The notes: generated from the sequence alone by a model not told the origin. A stretch of DNA of 64,000 bases from Furfurilactobacillus curtus (GCF_045862785.1 NZ_BQXO01000004.1:133085-197084), one strand, 5' to 3'. Counted from the first letter of the stretch, positions 33,925-42,649 are shown. A program made the numbers and translations.

Positions 33925-33966
33925 AAAAGACCTGATTTTTCGTCAATGCGAAAAATCAGGTCTTTT
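33925..33966. terminator. Bidirectional terminator between ciaH and gpmA
   Basis: An 18 bp stem, AAAAGACCTGATTTTTCG with its complement, followed by a T-rich flank on each strand. Confidence 0.92.
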
Positions 33967-34003
33967 ACTTTTTAGCTGAATATTTGCTTGCGCAGTCAGC
34001 CAT

Positions 34004-34687
34004 TCATTGGCTTAAAATTTCCTTATTAACAATCTGCATTTTGTGATTAAACGTATAGTGAATTGGCTGGCCATTAGGAACTTCAACTTGGCTAATCGCC
34101 TCATCGCTAATCTGCTCTAAATACTTGATCAAGGCTCTTAACGTGCTGCCATGCGCGACCACTAGCTGATTATGACCATCTAACAGATTCGGTACAATTA
34201 CATCAGTCCAATATGGCTGTAACCGCGCTAACGTCATCGCCAGACTTTCTCCTCGCGTTAATACCGTCGCTGGTAGCTTCGCATATCGACGGTCCTGTTC
34301 ATGGTCCGGATGGGCTAATAAGGGGGGTACGACGCGAAAGCCTCGACGCCATTGCGCAACTTGCCGCTCTCCGTACACTTGGCGTGTCCAATCTTTATTT
34401 TGGCCGCGCAACGCACCATAATGCCGCTCATTGAGACGCCAAGTCTTGTGTTCAGGCAACCACAGTTGGTTACATTCGTCCAAAACTAAATGGGTTGTTT
34501 CGATTGCCCGTTGTAGCAATGAAGTATGAACATCCGTAAAAGCAATCCCAGTTTGGGCGACAAGCTTTCCAGCTCGGTGTCCTTGCTCACGGCCACGTGG
34601 CGTTAGCGACACATCAGACCAACCTGTATAGATATTATCCCGATTAGCGGTACTTTCACCGTGGCGTAAGATAACTAACTCACTCAT
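34004..34687 (-). CDS. gpmA: 2,3-bisphosphoglycerate-dependent phosphoglycerate mutase
   Basis: This 227-residue histidine-phosphatase-fold enzyme interconverts 3- and 2-phosphoglycerate in glycolysis. The phosphohistidine is in LRHGES near residue 8, the catalytic glutamate in RLNERHYGALRG near residue 88, and the second histidine in VAHGSTLRALIKYL near residue 180. The usual HGNSLRA reads HGSTLRA. Lactobacilli often carry several copies, so this may be an accessory paralogue. It is single, between ciaRH and the cell-wall hydrolase gene. Confidence 0.9.
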   Translation of the reverse strand: MSELVILRHGESTANRDNIYTGWSDVSLTPRGREQGHRAGKLVAQTGIAFTDVHTSLLQRAIETTHLVLDECNQLWLPEHKTWRLNERHYGALRGQNKDWTRQVYGERQVAQWRRGFRVVPPLLAHPDHEQDRRYAKLPATVLTRGESLAMTLARLQPYWTDVIVPNLLDGHNQLVVAHGSTLRALIKYLEQISDEAISQVEVPNGQPIHYTFNHKMQIVNKEILSQ

Positions 34688-34760
34688 CATCCTAATCTTC
34701 TCTCTATGTTAATGATACTCATGCAATTGTATCGTAACATGTGAAAAATTTGTTGCAAAC

Positions 34761-34793
34761 AAAAAAGGCCGCATCCATATCGGAACGGCCTTT
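34761..34793 (-). terminator. Terminator of the LysM-CHAP gene
   Basis: AAAGGCCG pairs with CGGCCTTT across a 14-base loop, followed on the minus strand by TTTTTT. Confidence 0.88.
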
Positions 34794-34812
34794 AAAAATT
34801 GATTGATTTGCT

Positions 34813-35901
34813 TTAGAAATGAATGTAACCAGCTGCTTCGCTAGCAGAAATTGTTCGAGCATGATATGACATTCCACTAAAGTTACCTTCGATGATGTTA
34901 ACTGTGCCGTTACCGTTAACACTAGTAACGTAAGCCACATGCATGTAACTAAAGTAAGCAACTGAGCCAGCCACTGGGTTGTGATCAACAGCTACGCCAC
35001 GGGCAGCGGCGTTAGCACCCCAGGCATCCCCATTGCCAAGGTAAGTCCATTCAGAGGCTGGTACGCCAGAAGCTTGTAAGATACCGGCAACAAAGGCTGT
35101 ACATTGACCTGCTGGATAACCTTGTACACCGCTGAAGAAGCCAGCTTCACCGGCAGCAGCAGCGTTACCGTAAACAGCTGCTGGTGCACTTGGATTAGTC
35201 GTTGGTGTTGTTGGAGCTGCATTGCTAGTAGCAGGCGCAGCACTTGGCTGTGCTTGACTAGTTTGTGATGCAGGGGCCTGGCTAGTTTGTGAAACAGGAG
35301 CTTGGCTAGCTACTGATGCAGGGGCCTGGCTAGTAGCTTCTGAAGAAGCAGGTGCTTGACTTGCTTGTGATACTGGTGCTTCACTCGCAACTGCACTGGC
35401 AGTGCCAGTAGTGTGAATTGTCTGGCCAACTAACAAGAAGTTCTGATTACTAATGTTGCTGTAAGCGGCAAGATCAGCGATAGACACACCAGTCTTTGCA
35501 CTGATAGCTGACAAAGTGTCACCCGCTTGAACTGTGTAGTCACCATTAGCATCCACCGTAGTGGTTGCTGCAGAAGCCTCACTGGCTGTCGATGTTGCAG
35601 CAGCATCAGAGGCAGGCGCAGTGGATGCAGGAGCATCACTGGCCGCAGTAGTAGTTTGGGTGGCAGCTTCATCATTGGCGTCAGGAATAACCAATGACTG
35701 ACCAACATAAATTAAGTTGGCATTTGAAAGGTGGTTAGCCTTAACAATGGCATCTACCGTTGTGTGGTTCTTTTGAGCAAAGTTCCAAACCGTGTCACCT
35801 TTAATTGTTTTGATCGTTGATGCATTTGCAGCGGAAACTCCAGCGAGAACACTGGCAGCACCGGCAGTAGTTAATAAAGCAGTTTTAATTGATTTTTTCA
35901 C
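34813..35901 (-). CDS. Secreted LysM-CHAP peptidoglycan hydrolase
   Basis: This 362-residue protein should bind and cut the organism's own cell wall. A signal peptide (MKKSIKTALL to about residue 27) is followed by LysM domains at about 30-73 and 122-164, a Ser/Ala/Gln/Pro-rich linker (about 165-245) with repeated SQAPAS units, and a C-terminal CHAP domain. Catalytic residues are C267 (AGQCTAF), H321 (MHVAYV) and E338 (IIEGNF). I chose a GTG start eight bases after TAGGAG. The linker repeats at DNA level (about 35240-35390) may vary in length between strains. Confidence 0.92.
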   Translation of the reverse strand: MKKSIKTALLTTAGAASVLAGVSAANASTIKTIKGDTVWNFAQKNHTTVDAIVKANHLSNANLIYVGQSLVIPDANDEAATQTTTAASDAPASTAPASDAAATSTASEASAATTTVDANGDYTVQAGDTLSAISAKTGVSIADLAAYSNISNQNFLLVGQTIHTTGTASAVASEAPVSQASQAPASSEATSQAPASVASQAPVSQTSQAPASQTSQAQPSAAPATSNAAPTTPTTNPSAPAAVYGNAAAAGEAGFFSGVQGYPAGQCTAFVAGILQASGVPASEWTYLGNGDAWGANAAARGVAVDHNPVAGSVAYFSYMHVAYVTSVNGNGTVNIIEGNFSGMSYHARTISASEAAGYIHF

Positions 35902-36367
35902 GTTAGTCACTCCTAGTCAATTCATCCCGTGTAACAGGTCGTATGTAACACTCACTGGTGAACATATTAAGCCATTCGTATGACAGGGCGATAGCAGCCA
36001 TATAACACTTTGTTACGAACGTTACAAAAACATTACTTTTCTTCCTAAAAATACTTAAGAATCCCTTTGTATCAAGGTTTCACAAAGCATAAAGCTCATA
36101 AAAAAGTTAAGGATTTCTCAACTTTTATTCATTGGATCGCACCACTTAAGAACGAAGGCTTGTTAATTTTGTCACTTATTTCTCAAGTTTTCCCCGTCTT
36201 AACGTTTAATACATCTTTTGTTTTAATGTAACACGCTGTTGTTAATCAGCAATCAATGCCCGATGGGACCGTTCTTTAGCATTTTTTCAGTCACCTATAT
36301 CTGCAAATATCGGTTGCTCGCCCGTGTCTTACTCTTTGCCACCCAGCTATTGGTTCTTTATCACTCA
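35902..36367. other. AT-rich gap upstream of the LysM-CHAP gene
   Basis: This 466-base stretch has no supported gene. Its right part is the downstream flank of the AEC gene's neighbour region. Near 35931-36025 several GTAACA/TGTTAC words occur, including a perfect palindrome TGTTACGAACGTTACA-like motif around 36010-36025. A long leader for the secreted hydrolase is likely, but I cannot place a promoter. Confidence 0.4.
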
Positions 36368-37315
36368 CTACACAACATGTTGAATCACTAGCATCATCAT
36401 GGGCACGAAAATTAAGGATAACAGAGTCGTTTCCGACACCATAATGGAGGCAAAATCTGCATCAGCGTGATATAGCTTGGCCACCACTGGGGCATTGGTC
36501 ATCACTGGCATTCCTGCCTGTAAAATAAACACCTGTTTCATTAATAATGGAATATTGGCGGGGATGACCAATGCGAGCATTAACAATGGCGCAAAGATAA
36601 ACCGACCCGCTAAAACACCCAAACTGCTTCGATTAAGCCGCATATTACGTAGCCCAGCATCAAAAACAGAAACACCGATAAATAACATGGACAAAGGAAT
36701 TGTCAATCCACCCAAGTAGTTGAACGTTTGGTTGAGAAAATGTGGCAAGCGAATGTCCGCTAACACCAAAGCAACCCCAATTAAGAACCCAATTAGCGGT
36801 GCGGAAAAGATTTTTTTAAGCACCCCACTGACTGTTAAATGTCCATGCAACGCTCCGTCACGTTGAATAAACATCACGCCCAGCGTCCAAAAGATAGTGG
36901 TATTGGCCATGTAATAGACTAAAACATACGGCAAACTAGCACGGCCAAAAATCGCTAAATTGATGGGCAAACCGACAAAAACTGTATTTGAATTAAAGAA
37001 CATTGATGTAAACAGGCCTCGACGACTTTCATCAATTTTTAAGACAAACACCAGTGCCCAGGCTAACCCCATTAGAATGAGCATTGATAGAACCGGAAAT
37101 CGTAAGGCTGGTAAAAATTGGTCAAGCTGCCGCCGAGAAAAATCCTTCGTAATCGAAACAATCATGTACGGTGGTAACGCAACTTGGGTCACCAATTTGG
37201 CTAACAATTGTTTGGCAGATTCATCAAACCAGCCTCGCCACGCTAAAACGTAGCCTACCGCGACCATCAAGACGATCATGAACACACCTTGCGCGCTTTC
37301 AAAAAATATCGTCAT
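36368..37315 (-). CDS. AEC-family (auxin efflux carrier-like) transporter
   Basis: This 315-residue protein has about ten membrane helices in two halves, in the AEC/membrane-transport family that includes the malate permease MleP. Family features are the N-terminal AWRGWFDESAKQLLAKLV and the central LNYLGGLTIPLSMLFIGV-like segment (here FNYLGG...PLSMLFIG). No malolactic enzyme gene is next to it, so the substrate remains open. It stands alone between the hydrolase and the PTS operon. Confidence 0.88.
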   Translation of the reverse strand: MTIFFESAQGVFMIVLMVAVGYVLAWRGWFDESAKQLLAKLVTQVALPPYMIVSITKDFSRRQLDQFLPALRFPVLSMLILMGLAWALVFVLKIDESRRGLFTSMFFNSNTVFVGLPINLAIFGRASLPYVLVYYMANTTIFWTLGVMFIQRDGALHGHLTVSGVLKKIFSAPLIGFLIGVALVLADIRLPHFLNQTFNYLGGLTIPLSMLFIGVSVFDAGLRNMRLNRSSLGVLAGRFIFAPLLMLALVIPANIPLLMKQVFILQAGMPVMTNAPVVAKLYHADADFASIMVSETTLLSLIFVPMMMLVIQHVV

Positions 37316-37390
37316 TTTCTCATCTTCTATCTATTTGAGTTCTCGCTCAGTATAACACGCGCATTAACTGTAAAATTCTCAACTAAAATA

Positions 37391-37430
37391 TCAAAAAGGC
37401 AACACCACCATGTTTGGTGAAATTGCCTTT
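37391..37430 (-). terminator. Terminator of the mannose PTS operon
   Basis: AAAAGGCAA(...)CACCA pairs with TGGTG(...)TTGCCTTTT; the minus strand continues with five T residues. It follows manO. Confidence 0.88.
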
Positions 37431-37463
37431 TGAATCAAACTTAAACAACATTCAATTTTTTAA

Positions 37464-37859
37464 TTACTTTAACCGTTTTGGCTCAGAATTTCGATGAAAC
37501 AACCGTTTTAAATTGCGTCGCATCACTTGGAAAAAGGTCAGTGACCGTACAAGATGTTCTGCCGGGACATGCTCGCGAATTGCTCTTAAAACAACTTTGG
37601 GTTTTCTAGACGAAAATTTATAAGTGCCATTCTTCTTAGTCCGTAAAGCGTACCGGGGAATCCACCGTCCGCCAAACATCACCGAAGCGATGACGACATC
37701 TACTTCATCCCAAGGGATTTGAATGAATTTACTCGTATCCCGATCATTATAAAATTCAAACGCTTTATCACCGATCATGATTTGACCATAGTCACCAACT
37801 CCAAGGTAGGACGTCCCGGGTGTCGTCAATTCAACTTTTGCATTTAAGGATTCTACCAT
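37464..37859 (-). CDS. manO: ManO, DUF956 protein of the mannose operon
   Basis: This 131-residue protein belongs to DUF956, found almost only beside mannose-class PTS genes in lactic acid bacteria. It is soluble, with a beta-rich N-terminus (LGVGDYGQIMIGDKAFEFYN) and a basic C-terminal tail. Its exact role is not settled; ManO has been proposed as an operon regulator. It is the last gene of the operon, 141 bases after manZ, with a hairpin in the gap. Confidence 0.9.
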   Translation of the reverse strand: MVESLNAKVELTTPGTSYLGVGDYGQIMIGDKAFEFYNDRDTSKFIQIPWDEVDVVIASVMFGGRWIPRYALRTKKNGTYKFSSRKPKVVLRAIREHVPAEHLVRSLTFFQVMRRNLKRLFHRNSEPKRLK

Positions 37860-37919
37860 GTTACTCTCCTCATTCGATTAGAACTATGGTCATCAAACCA
37901 TATTCTGTACCGTAAATCA

Positions 37920-37960
37920 ATAGCGGCCGATTCTCACATTCCGTAAGATCCGACCGCTAT
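37920..37960 (-). other. Hairpin between manZ and manO
   Basis: ATAGCGGCCGATTCT pairs imperfectly with AGATCCGACCGCTAT. There is no T-run on the minus strand, so it is more likely an RNA processing or stability element that sets manO levels than a terminator. Confidence 0.5.
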
Positions 37961-38000
37961 CTGAAACTAATTCGTACAACAGCGACTGTTCAACTTAAAA

Positions 38001-38921
38001 TTAGAACAATCCGATCACGTGTCCACCAACCCCGACAACGAAAATGCCTAAGATGATGACAATTGGTGAAACTTTCTTCTTCAATAACCACATGCACAAG
38101 AAAGTTAACAGTAAAGCCGCTAAGCCTGGAATCAATTGATCTAAGTTATCTTGTAAAGTCGTCACTTTAATGTTTGAAAGTGACAGCCCCTTCCCCAAAT
38201 TATACTGGGTCAGCGCTTCTTGAATTCCTTTAGGACCTTTAGGCAACTTGTCCCATTCGATGTAAGCTCCTTTTTGTTGCTTAATCTTGGAGACCACCGG
38301 AACAAACTTAATGTTAACCCACCGTTCGATCAAGGCACCAATGACAAACATCCCCATCATTGAAGCCCCACGCGTAACTGATTGTAACAAACCACCAGAT
38401 AAGTCTTCGGTGATTCGCGAACCAGCCCGGTAACCAAATTCTTGGGTGTACCACATAAAGCCCCAACGAATTAAGTTCCAGACGACAAAGAATAAGATTG
38501 GACCAAGAATGTTACCGCCTAATGCTAATGAAGCACCAAGCGCCCCAACAATTGGGCGAACCGTGTACCAGAAGACTGGGTCACCAACCCCGGCTAATGG
38601 TCCCATCATCCCAACTTTAACCCCTTGGATCGCAACATCATCCACTTCGGCACCGTTAGCCCGTTCTTCTTCCAAAGCTAATGTCACCCCGATAATCGGT
38701 GAAGCTAAGTATGGGTGAGTGTTAAAGAATTCCAAGTGTCGCTTGTAGGCAGCAATGCGGTCCTCTTTATTTTTGTACAATTTGTTCAATGCTGGAATTA
38801 ATGAATAACACCAGCCACCATTTTGCATCCGTTCATAGTTCCACGACCCTTGAATAAAGGTGGAACGCCAAGCAACGTGCAGCCGGTCTCGTTTAGTTAG
38901 CGTAATTTTGTTATCAGCCAT
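38001..38921 (-). CDS. manZ: Mannose-class PTS membrane component IID
   Basis: This 306-residue IID subunit forms the membrane channel with IIC. It begins with a soluble helical region (TKRDRLHVAWRSTFIQGSWNYERMQNGGW) typical of IID, with GVKVGMMGPLAGVGDPVFW near residues 102-120 and one or more C-terminal membrane helices. IIC/IID pairs of this class import mannose, glucose and related sugars and serve as receptors for class IIa bacteriocins. It lies 21 bases after manY. Confidence 0.95.
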   Translation of the reverse strand: MADNKITLTKRDRLHVAWRSTFIQGSWNYERMQNGGWCYSLIPALNKLYKNKEDRIAAYKRHLEFFNTHPYLASPIIGVTLALEEERANGAEVDDVAIQGVKVGMMGPLAGVGDPVFWYTVRPIVGALGASLALGGNILGPILFFVVWNLIRWGFMWYTQEFGYRAGSRITEDLSGGLLQSVTRGASMMGMFVIGALIERWVNIKFVPVVSKIKQQKGAYIEWDKLPKGPKGIQEALTQYNLGKGLSLSNIKVTTLQDNLDQLIPGLAALLLTFLCMWLLKKKVSPIVIILGIFVVGVGGHVIGLF

Positions 38922-38942
38922 GTTCGTTTTCCTCCCTTAATC

Positions 38943-39746
38943 TTAATAATCGTCGAGGATATCGCCGAGTGGATCGCCAGTATTATTACTACCGCCACCC
39001 CCGTTATCGGAGTGACCACTGTCCAACTTCAAGTACATCAATGCTAATGAGAGACCTAATGTCCCGATCGCGATTAAAGTTAAGTCAGAAAGTGCAGCAA
39101 TGACAAACCCAATGGCGAAGAATGGCCAAACTTCACTGGAAGCCATCATGTTGATGACCATGGCGTAACCAACGGCAACCACCATACCACCACCAATGGC
39201 CATCCCATCTGATAACCAAGCAGGCATTGCTTCTAGCATACTACGCACTTGACTAGCTGGAATAACTAGCAGTAAGGCAGCTGGAATTGCAATCCGCAAT
39301 CCTTGTAGACAGATACAGACAATTTGCCAGAAATTGATCGATCGATAATTACCCTTTTCAGCAGCCGCATCCATCAAGTGAACAATTGCCACTGTAATCG
39401 TCCGAACAATCATCGTTAAGAATAAACCAGCAACGGCCAACGGAATTGCAATCGCAATCGCAGAACCGACACCTTTAGTACCTTGACCACCTTGAACCAA
39501 AATAATAGCAGATGCAACGGATGCTAAGGCAGCATCAGGAGCGACAGCCGCACCAATGTTGGCCCAGCCAAGCGCGATCATTTGTAATGAACCACCTAAA
39601 ATTAACCCAGCAGCCAAGTGACCCGTAACTAACCCGATTAGCGTACAGGCAATGACAGGCTGATGGAATTCAAATTCATCCAAGATCCCTTCCATGCCGG
39701 CAAGGAATGCAACGAAAACAACTAAAATCATCGAAATAGCAGACAT
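38943..39746 (-). CDS. manY: Mannose-class PTS membrane component IIC
   Basis: This 267-residue IIC subunit carries the sugar-binding part of the transporter. It begins MSAISMILVVFVAFLAGMEGILDEFEFHQP, with the conserved GLVTGHLAAGLILGGSLQMIALGWANIGAA near residues 37-66. About eight hydrophobic segments are present. The C-terminus ends in a Gly/Asn/Asp-rich tail (GGGGSNNTGDPLGDILDDY). It lies 30 bases after manX. Confidence 0.95.
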   Translation of the reverse strand: MSAISMILVVFVAFLAGMEGILDEFEFHQPVIACTLIGLVTGHLAAGLILGGSLQMIALGWANIGAAVAPDAALASVASAIILVQGGQGTKGVGSAIAIAIPLAVAGLFLTMIVRTITVAIVHLMDAAAEKGNYRSINFWQIVCICLQGLRIAIPAALLLVIPASQVRSMLEAMPAWLSDGMAIGGGMVVAVGYAMVINMMASSEVWPFFAIGFVIAALSDLTLIAIGTLGLSLALMYLKLDSGHSDNGGGGSNNTGDPLGDILDDY

Positions 39747-39776
39747 CTGAGAATCCTCCTTTTCTATGTGAACGCT

Positions 39777-40766
39777 TTATGCGTTATTTCCGAGGGCTTT
39801 GCGTGCCTTTTCGACGATTTCATCCATATTAGAGGAAGAATCATCTGGCACTTTACGAACGTCAAACTTCACACCGTCCGCCTTAAGCTTGTCAAAGGTT
39901 TCGATATCTTCCTTCCCCAATGACAGAACATTAGAAACAGCAACTTTACCAGCTGAGTGAGCCATTGAACCAATGTTTAGCGTCTTGATGTCAGCGCCAC
40001 CTTCAATTGCTCGTAAAGCATCCTCTGGTGTTTCAAATAAAACCAAGGCTTTGGTTGCTCCGAAACGAGGATCCTTAGTGATTTCAATAAACTTGTCGAT
40101 TGGAATCACATTTGCTTTCACACCAGGCGGTGTCGCCTCAACGATCATATTCTTTCGTAATGCATCTTTTGCCACATTATCAGAAGCAACAATGATCCGA
40201 TCGGGGTTAACGGAACGCGTCCATGCAGTGGCAACTTGCCCGTGCAATAGACGGGAGTCAACCCGCGCCAATACGAACTTAATATGTCCATCGCCTAAGA
40301 CTGTTCCTGGAGCGATGGCAGCTTTTGGTTGATTGTCATCAGTTGAAGCAGCAGGTGCTGCTGGTACCAATGACTCAGGCTTGGCCTTGACCCCATCCTT
40401 AGCCGTTTCGATGATGTGTGCCGCAATTTCTTGCGCCGAATCCATCGTCATTCGAGAACCATAAGCCTCAATCACCATCGGCAAATTCATCCCGGTGACA
40501 ATTGCCCAAGTATCTTTATGTTCCTCAAAGAGGTTGCTGGCCTGATTAAATGGTGTTCCACCCCAAAGATCGATTAACAATAGCACCTGACTTGGATCGT
40601 CAAAACTGGCTACTGCTTTTTCAAATTTGGCATGAACATCATCTGGGCCTTCGCTTGGCAGTAAGGTGACTGTTTGAACATTGTCCTGCTTGCCGAAAAT
40701 CATTTCACCAGATTGGTAAATGCCTTCAGCAAAGCCACCATGACTGGCTAAGATAATACCTACCAT
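39777..40766 (-). CDS. manX: Mannose-class PTS fused IIAB
   Basis: This 329-residue phosphotransfer protein has a IIA domain (about 1-125; phosphohistidine near residue 9 in LASHGGFAEGI), a Pro/Ala linker (about 130-155) and a IIB domain (about 162-325; phosphohistidine in RVDSRLLHGQVATAW near residue 174). It passes phosphate from HPr to the sugar. It lies between a separate IIB gene and IIC; the operon therefore has two complete sets of IIA and IIB. Confidence 0.95.
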   Translation of the reverse strand: MVGIILASHGGFAEGIYQSGEMIFGKQDNVQTVTLLPSEGPDDVHAKFEKAVASFDDPSQVLLLIDLWGGTPFNQASNLFEEHKDTWAIVTGMNLPMVIEAYGSRMTMDSAQEIAAHIIETAKDGVKAKPESLVPAAPAASTDDNQPKAAIAPGTVLGDGHIKFVLARVDSRLLHGQVATAWTRSVNPDRIIVASDNVAKDALRKNMIVEATPPGVKANVIPIDKFIEITKDPRFGATKALVLFETPEDALRAIEGGADIKTLNIGSMAHSAGKVAVSNVLSLGKEDIETFDKLKADGVKFDVRKVPDDSSSNMDEIVEKARKALGNNA

Positions 40767-40819
40767 GAGTGTCCCTCCTAAAAATATAATTTGATACCAT
40801 TAGTTAGTGTGATGATGTA

Positions 40820-41314
40820 TTAGAAGCCATGTTGTTCGAGGAGAGCCATTAAATCCTGTGCGTGGTCTCCGGGCACTTTACGAACTTCCAAAGTAATCCC
40901 ATCATCATGCAGTTGGTGGAAAGTCTGTGCATCATTCTTACCCACTGCAATTGCATCAGTGATCATTGTTTTGCCATCTGTAAAGCTCAGGCTACCAATG
41001 TTAACTGATGCCAATTTGACACCGCTATTTACCGCTCGCAACACGTCTTGTGGTGTTTCAAACAGTAGAAAGGCATGCACGTCATCGAATCGCTCATCAG
41101 AATAAATCTCAGCGAGTTTATCGACAGTAATCACATTGACTTTTACCCCTGGCGGTGCCGCCTGAGTAATCAATGTCTTCCGTAAATTATCGTGCGCCAC
41201 GCCATCAGAAACGACCATAATCCGATTTGGAGCGATGGCTTTTGTCCAAACAGTGGCCACTTGACCATGCAGCAAACGTGAGTCAATGCGTGCTAAGCGG
41301 ATTTCCATCGTCAT
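40820..41314 (-). CDS. Separate mannose-class PTS IIB protein
   Basis: This 164-residue IIB protein has the phosphohistidine in RIDSRLLHGQVATVW near residue 16, and it closely resembles the IIB half of the fused IIAB downstream (for example shared TQAAPPGVKVNVI-like and LLFETPQDVLRA blocks). The ATG directly follows the stop codon of the IIA gene, so the two are translationally coupled. All active-site residues look intact, so it is not a decayed copy. Confidence 0.92.
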   Translation of the reverse strand: MTMEIRLARIDSRLLHGQVATVWTKAIAPNRIMVVSDGVAHDNLRKTLITQAAPPGVKVNVITVDKLAEIYSDERFDDVHAFLLFETPQDVLRAVNSGVKLASVNIGSLSFTDGKTMITDAIAVGKNDAQTFHQLHDDGITLEVRKVPGDHAQDLMALLEQHGF

Positions 41315-41728
41315 TTATTCAGCCCCCTGCTCTAACGAATGTTGATCTAGGTGCTTCACACCAGCCTTAGCAATCTCCTCTAAATGTGGAATAACCGTTT
41401 CAAGGGGCTGGTTGCGAACTGTGTAAGCCTCAATTAACATCGCCAAATTCAGACCTGTAATTAGGGCCATTCGTTCCGGCTGTTTGGTAACTAGCCGACT
41501 AGTGATGTTAAACGGAGAGCCACCCCACAAATCTACAAGAAACAAAATTTCATCGTCCGCATCGAAACCATCTACGACAGTTTCGAACTTACGCTGTAAC
41601 TCATCGGGCCCCTCATCAGGTGAAAATGAAACCGCCGCGACTTTTTCTTGCTTACCGAAAATCATATCAGCGGATTCCTTAATTCCCTCAGCGAAGCCGC
41701 CATGGCTGGCTAGCACGATAGCGAGCAT
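41315..41728 (-). CDS. Separate mannose-class PTS IIA protein
   Basis: This 137-residue IIA protein is the first gene of the operon. The phosphohistidine is near residue 9 in VLASHGGFAEGI, and LVDLWGGSPFN near residue 66 is the second family motif. It parallels the IIA half of the fused protein. The ATG follows GGAGG. A sigma-54 promoter and cre boxes lie upstream. Confidence 0.92.
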   Translation of the reverse strand: MLAIVLASHGGFAEGIKESADMIFGKQEKVAAVSFSPDEGPDELQRKFETVVDGFDADDEILFLVDLWGGSPFNITSRLVTKQPERMALITGLNLAMLIEAYTVRNQPLETVIPHLEEIAKAGVKHLDQHSLEQGAE

Positions 41729-41817
41729 TGCATCAACCTCCTTTCGCTTGGTCGTTATTCAAAAGTCGTTCATTAATTGCTGACTTATTGACGACTCGGG
41801 GATAAGTGTATCATAGC

Positions 41818-41832
41818 GCAAGTTAACTGCCA
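41818..41832 (-). promoter_or_regulatory. Sigma-54 (-24/-12) promoter of the mannose operon
   Basis: The minus strand reads TGGCAGTTAACTTGC, matching TGGCAC-N5-TTGC with GG and GC exactly 12 bases apart. It lies about 90 bases before the IIA start. Mannose operons of Listeria and several lactobacilli are known to use sigma-54 with the activator ManR/LevR; neither rpoN nor manR is in this window. Confidence 0.88.
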
Positions 41833-41833
41833 A

Positions 41834-41847
41834 AAAAAGCGCTTCCA
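41834..41847 (-). promoter_or_regulatory. cre-like box next to the sigma-54 promoter
   Basis: On the minus strand TGGAAGCGCTTTTT matches the cre core (GAAGCGCTT) but not the final CA. It abuts the -24 element, where CcpA binding could block promoter access. Confidence 0.6.
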
Positions 41848-41935
41848 GAAAATAATGAAAAATTTTTTGATACTTTAAAAAATGGCCGGATTATAATTGG
41901 CAATTAACTCTTCAGCACGTGATTAGCATAGCCTA

Positions 41936-41949
41936 GTGAAGCGCTTACA
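41936..41949 (-). promoter_or_regulatory. cre box upstream of the mannose operon
   Basis: TGTAAGCGCTTCAC on the minus strand matches TGWAARCGYTWNCW at all but one position, about 100 bases upstream of the sigma-54 promoter, within the zone where ManR would bind. Confidence 0.65.
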
Positions 41950-42173
41950 TCAAGTAAAAAATCGTTGAGCCACTGTGCTTTCGTTTAAAATGGACTAGAC
42001 AGGTTGATAGAAAGGCATTTTTATGTCATAAAAATTGATCAACTTTTTTGTCTCAATACTCATTCAGAGAAAATCTTTTTCTTAACTTTACTGAAATCCT
42101 AGGCGAGCCAAGTCAGCAACTTACAAAACATGGTGAATTTTGGGCCAGTTCTCTTTCTTTTTGTAAGTTGATT

Positions 42174-42203
42174 TGGTATACTAAATGGTAACTATTACTC
42201 TTT
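42174..42203 (+). promoter_or_regulatory. rpsN promoter with Zur-like box
   Basis: TGGTATACT is an extended -10 box (TATACT 42177-42182); the -35 is weak. Immediately downstream, 42183-42203 reads AAATGGTAACTATTACTCTTT and agrees with the Bacillus Zur operator (AAATCGTAATNATTNCGATTT) at 15 of 19 defined positions by eye. The location would let Zur repress initiation. Confidence 0.5.
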
Positions 42204-42235
42204 GCAACAAAAACTATCATAAAGGAGTCGTGTAA

Positions 42236-42505
42236 ATGGCTAAAAAATCCAAGATCATTAAAGAACAACGTATTGAAGCAACCGTGGCAAAATATGCAGA
42301 AAAGCGGGCGACTTTAAAAGCAGCAAAAGATTATGCTGGATTAGCAGCACTGCCTAAAAATGCCTCACCTGTTAGAATTCACCGACGTGACCAAATCGAC
42401 GGTCGGCCACATGCCTACTTACGTCGCTTTGGGCTCTCACGTCTTAATTTCCGTCAGCTTGCCTTACAAGGCAAAATTCCTGGTGTTCGCAAAGCAAGTT
42501 GGTAA
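42236..42505 (+). CDS. rpsN: Alternative zinc-free ribosomal protein S14
   Basis: This 89-residue S14 begins MAKKSKIIKEQRIEATVAKYAEKR and contains no cysteine, so it is the C-minus form that does not bind zinc. It ends in the conserved FRQLALQGKIPGVRKASW. Such copies replace zinc-binding S14 during zinc shortage and usually stand apart from the main ribosomal protein cluster, as here. The ATG follows AAAGGAG. A Zur-like box overlaps its transcription start. Confidence 0.95.
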   Translation: MAKKSKIIKEQRIEATVAKYAEKRATLKAAKDYAGLAALPKNASPVRIHRRDQIDGRPHAYLRRFGLSRLNFRQLALQGKIPGVRKASW

Positions 42506-42567
42506 GGTCACTTTATACGTAATGAACACCACCAACTCAAATTGTCCGTCAACGCTAATTAACAACC

Positions 42568-42617
42568 AAAAATGCCAATTTCCTTCTAGACGTTTCTAGA
42601 AGGAAATTGGCATTTTT
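42568..42617. terminator. Bidirectional terminator between rpsN and the LCP gene
   Basis: A near-perfect 23 bp stem, AAAAATGCCAATTTCC... with its complement ending GGAAATTGGCATTTTT, closed by a short loop. Confidence 0.94.
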
Positions 42618-42649
42618 GCTTAATCAACTGTTCATCTAATTCTTTTCAA

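Noticed and set aside
35931..36025. TGTTAC/GTAACA words upstream of the LysM-CHAP gene as WalR boxes
   Set aside because: The spacing between repeats does not fit the TGTWAH-N5-TGTWAH operator, so I do not call WalR control.
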